From positions 1,621,001 through 1,685,000 of the forward strand of contig JACCIC010000063.1 in assembly GCA_018907035.1 (NCBI GenBank): 64,000 nucleotides of DNA, written 5' to 3'. The DNA comes from Sycobia sp. Sy_11. Its lineage: Eukaryota; Arthropoda; Insecta; Hymenoptera; Epichrysomallidae. Made by a program: the position numbers and the translations under genes. The notes under the pieces are model-generated. The model was given only the letters and a program-made list of their open reading frames with translations, ran no database searches and had not been told where the DNA came from. Below, piece after piece: positions 60,553 through 64,000 of the stretch (within the stretch, counting starts at the first letter, position 1; the number at the start of each line of letters is the position of its first letter).

Positions 60553-61120
60553 AAGACAAACGAGAAGGCAAGAAAGGAAAAAGTGTAACGACGTTAAGAG
60601 CCATGAAGGGAATCACGCAGAGGCGCGCGGAACCGCTGCGTCCACCTTCTTACATAATACGCATTATTATATGTAGAAGAATCGCAGTGAGGCGAAATAT
60701 ATATGTATAGGAAGGCGGGAAGCGATGGTCGAAGGGTGAGAGGAGACGGTCCCAAGGATTCGCGCGCGAGCATGAACGCTGTCGCCCAACGCGCGCTCTC
60801 GTCTATTCATGCGCCGGAATTTCCTTCCTGGCACTCGACTTTCCGGCGAGCGCGTGCGCGCGCGGACACAACAATCGCTACAATCGCCGCTTCTGCGGAC
60901 TCGCCGATGGCAAATCCAATTCTCGGGAACCGCAATATCCTTCCGCCGACTTCTTTCTGTTCGGATGCGCGATTGATACTGGATTCCGCTGGATTTTCTC
61001 ATTCCTTCTTTTCAGTCGCGCTGTTCGTCTGGCTTTGCTGTGGTCTTGTTGCACGGACAATTTTTTTCATCGAGACAGGCAATTACCGTTTCCACGCTCC
61101 GATCATCACGCGATAGACGT
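60400..61120. other. CpG-rich island with GA tract
   Basis: It opens with a (GA)n tract (60510-60547) and is followed by CpG-rich unique DNA to about 61110. The 137-codon + frame (60703-61116) and the opposite 111-codon frame overlap almost completely, so coding cannot be argued for either. Confidence 0.4.
60510..60547. repeat. (GA)n microsatellite
   Basis: Perfect GA dinucleotides within a longer purine-rich stretch. Confidence 0.92.
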
Positions 61121-62396
61121 AGCACGAAATAGAGGATCTTAGATTATGGGGAACCTTGTTGGTTAATCCGAAAGTAGATCCATTCGGATTCTTTCTTCGA
61201 AATCTTGTTCTTTAAATTCGGTGTGAAAAGTAAGGGTTTTCATTTATAAAATTCCTCTGGCTACATTTTATTTCAAATTTAAGTAAAGAACTGTTAACTG
61301 TAAGCACGAATGCGCTATATCATCGAAGTAGAGGGGTGCTAGGTGCTAGAACTTTACAGTGTTTATTTCGTAGCTAATCAGAATTATCTTCTGCAATCTG
61401 GATCAAATCGGTCATTCATATATGACAGATACATCTTTTCTATTAGAAATTCATAGGAAAAATACTGAAAATCCTATAACGCAAACATTTATAAACCAAC
61501 AGTTGTAAATGCTTACACGTAATGTGGATTCTGCATTAGCTCGATATTTGGATCAAAAATCAACTAAAATAAAAGAATATGGAATATCGTGTACAAATTT
61601 GATGCGCTGAGTTCAAAAGCATCAATTCCTAATATAAACATGAACTTACAGAGCCTGGTTATTAAGATTTGTATCCTAGTAGCATTTCGTCTCATCTTTA
61701 GTGATTGGATCCATTAGTAAGCATTGCTGGTAACCCCTGCCTCAGATGCGTTGCTGATTACACACTCGCCCGACTTATATACAATAGCTGCAGTCAAAAA
61801 TTGACACTTGTAAAATAAGCCCGAAACGGCAATCACATAACAGATCATACTAAAATATGAAAGATCCCGCAAGCGGTTGCTGACGTATCACATGCTGTTT
61901 CAGCGTTATAAACACTGGAGTTTGATACTAATTACAACATATAGAGTTGAACTAAAAGTTGAAAGATAATCGAGTGAGATGTAATGGTAGGCATGAAAAA
62001 TTAATTTTATTCAATCACAACGTCGCATTCCAAATTGGAAAAAGATAAAAAATATTGATATTGATTCGGCTACTGTATTATACAGATTTAATTTAATTTA
62101 GATTTTTAATTATGTTGGTCAACGCAGTCGGATCTGTTTGAAAAAACGTTCAGTAAGATGCAAAATGTTTCAACAGAAAAATGAATAAATTATCAGAAAA
62201 TTGGGAGAAATAATTACATTAAATGAGGTAAACTAATTTGACTGAAAGAATTTCGTAACAAATTATTTAAATAAATAATAATCTTGAATATCAAATGCGG
62301 ATAGTAGTGTATTAGTTATATTGACCATAAATATCAACGATGTATTAATAATTGTACTCCTGAACCTATGATAACGCTATTTCTACCAATGATATT
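61120..62396. other. Intergenic DNA, no gene seen
   Basis: Mixed composition with no recognisable coding sequence or element ends. Confidence 0.5.
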
Positions 62397-63119
62397 CCCG
62401 TGCAAAAATTCATTCTCGAATCTAACTAGTATCAGGTTAGTTTTCCTTATTAAATGTTCGGATACAGAAGGGAAATCTAGTCTGATCCTAGTTCCGGTTT
62501 GTTCCACTTTTAATAGCATTTTATATAGGGAACGAGCTTAGATTATAGTAGGTATACCAAGTTAGAAACTAGACAGAATGTAGTCTGAAAATCTCAAAAT
62601 TTAGACGATTAATAAATTATTTTAATTTTGTTTCCTCGATCAAGTGAATAATTTTTTGACTCTTTAATATTTATTTATTTAAAATCAAAAATATACTTAC
62701 GTATTTAGGTAACGTATACCATTTAATTAGAATTTATAAATTATTTTTTATATGCATTACTACGTATTACGTATTACGATTTACAGTTAACAATTAATAA
62801 ATATTAATATATTTTTTTACACTAATTATTGTAAAATTTAATATTAAACCACCTCCGTTGAACGCATAAATTATTTTATTTCGATGAAATAAATTCCGAC
62901 CTCCGCTGAGTATCGAAAACCCACGACCCTACGATTCTCAAGCTAACGCATTATTCACTATGCTAAAACGCAATATGCGATTACAATACTATACTTTGTA
63001 TATGATCGTAAACCACTTAAGACCATATAATAATTTTATAAACACAAGATAAAACATACATAGTAAATCAATTTTTTAAATTCTTTCCCATGTTGGAAAG
63101 ATCTGCGGATGTTTATATA

Positions 63120-63170
<51 letters not shown>

Positions 63171-63214
63171 ATATACATGTACACACACGCGCGCGCACAC
63201 ACATTCATTTATAA

Positions 63215-63255
<41 letters not shown>

Positions 63256-63732
63256 CTAATTTTAAATTTATCTAATTTTCGTCCTATAAGGTCTTGATTA
63301 GAGAAGACATCGTTCTTTCCATTATTAGAAAAAGTTGAGGAAATCTAAGTAGAATCAAAATAGAAAGTCTAACTATTTCCTTAATTCTCCTACTTGTCAG
63401 ATTCCGCCTAGAAAAACGCCATTTTTTCCAAAATAGGGAGAAGCTAAGGAAATCTAACTAAAACCAAGATAAAAAGCCTAATAATTTCCTTAATTTTGTT
63501 ACTTGTAAAATTTCGATGATAGAAAAGACGTATTTCTTTCTAACATCCATAAAAGATAAGAACATCTGAATCAATTAGAGAAAGTATAATAATTAATATC
63601 AGACGATTATTAGATGATCTTAGGGAAATCTAACTCGGGTCTGGCGAGTATTAGCTACATGAGGAAATCATCAGTAATACTGACTAGGATCTAGCCCGAA
63701 CTAGCGATACTTCGAGTATATTTCTGCACGGG
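62397..63732 (-). mobile_element. Novel-looking TIR element with tRNA-like core, copy 2 (inverted)
   Basis: This is the reverse complement of the 12988-14249 element along its entire length. On the + strand it begins CCCGTGCAAAAATTCATTCTC and ends ATATTTCTGCACGGG, with TT on each side. The tRNA-like segment is at about 62895-62972. It has the same A box (TAGCATAGTGA, minus strand), but the B box has gained two T (GGGTTTTCGATAC). The microsatellite at the shared site has expanded differently, as (TAAA)n plus (CA)n. Sequence similarity between the copies is high but with many scattered differences, so both are moderately old. Confidence 0.7.
63119..63248. repeat. Compound (AAAT)n and (CA)n/(GT)n microsatellite
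   Basis: Tetranucleotide AAAT-type units (63119-63171), then CA/CG alternation, then GT (63219-63248). It lies at the same internal site as the CA tract in copy 1. Confidence 0.93.
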
Positions 63733-64000
63733 TTACGTTGTAGATTTAAGCTACTAAATGATGAGCTCAAATTAAATATAATTTAGACATCAAAACTAGA
63801 TTCGAACTTTCTACCAGCAAGAATTAGGTTATTATTCTCGTAAATATTTTGAACAACTGCCACGAATGCTGCCAAGCATGCTGTTTTTATCGAAATATTG
63901 TTTTGTATACGTTGTTTTACACTTCCAGTTGATAATCTGATACATAGATTCATGGACCGTCCATCCCAACATTGTACGTAATTAATTGGCAATTATGTTT
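63733..64000. other. Unclassified sequence to window end
   Basis: A 69-codon minus-strand frame (63992-63783), beginning MPINYVQCWDGRSMNLCIRL, has fairly normal composition but no recognised domain. It may be the end of a feature that lies outside the window. Confidence 0.3.

Noticed and set aside
63119..63248. CRISPR-like or satellite array
   Set aside because: Simple 2- and 4-base repeats with no spacers; an ordinary microsatellite.

Overview
The window is eukaryotic and most likely from an insect genome. A hymenopteran-type genome is my best guess, but it rests only on texture and repeat content. The sequence is AT-rich and full of homopolymers and long microsatellites. It is punctuated every few kilobases by CpG-rich islands of roughly 0.4-1.9 kb that contain no credible protein gene. 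Nothing prokaryotic is present: no operons, CRISPR arrays or Shine-Dalgarno-linked gene runs.

Only one host-type gene is supported. It is a secreted S1-family (chymotrypsin-fold) serine protease on the + strand with three clear exons (33380-33723, 36564-36875, 37125-37367). A signal-peptide-like exon 1 is predicted at 29762-29822. The catalytic His, Asp and Ser are all present. The residue that would be Asp189 in trypsin is Gly, so a trypsin-type specificity is unlikely. Intron 2 contains a decayed Ty3/gypsy fragment in reverse orientation.

The rest is a layered transposon landscape. A nearly complete non-LTR retrotransposon lies at about 20.7-25.9 kb. Its ORF1 has a zinc knuckle, and its ORF2 carries endonuclease, reverse transcriptase and RNase H regions. 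ORF2 has two frameshifts and has lost a catalytic Asp. A full-length mariner with near-intact transposase lies at 43481-44771. Relic mariner or Tc1 transposases sit at about 18.4, 37.7, 38.3 and 48.0 kb. A second non-LTR relic lies at 39.2-40.9 kb next to an LTR-like sequence at about 41.0 kb. Many MITE, foldback and palindromic elements occur: 0.03-0.6, 6.9, 9.2, 32.5, 46.5, 50.6, 56.8 and 57.0 kb.

The most unusual object is a 1.26-1.34 kb element present in two inverted copies 48 kb apart (12988-14249 and 62397-63732). It has CCCGTG...CACGGG termini, about 110-bp internal tandem repeats and a microsatellite at the same internal site in both copies. It also carries a tRNA-like segment with A-box and B-box matches at tRNA spacing. 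Copy 1 appears nested inside another, palindromic element family. A block of unrecognised minus-strand reading frames at 42479-43304 is the other stretch with no good explanation.

The CpG-rich islands (about 3.4-5.0, 7.4-8.0, 9.8-10.6, 12.0-12.4, 16.0-16.9, 26.6-27.5, 46.1-46.5, 49.4-50.1, 51.2-52.3, 53.6-55.3, 58.0-58.8 and 60.4-61.1 kb) look like candidate regulatory DNA set in a gene desert. That is inference only.
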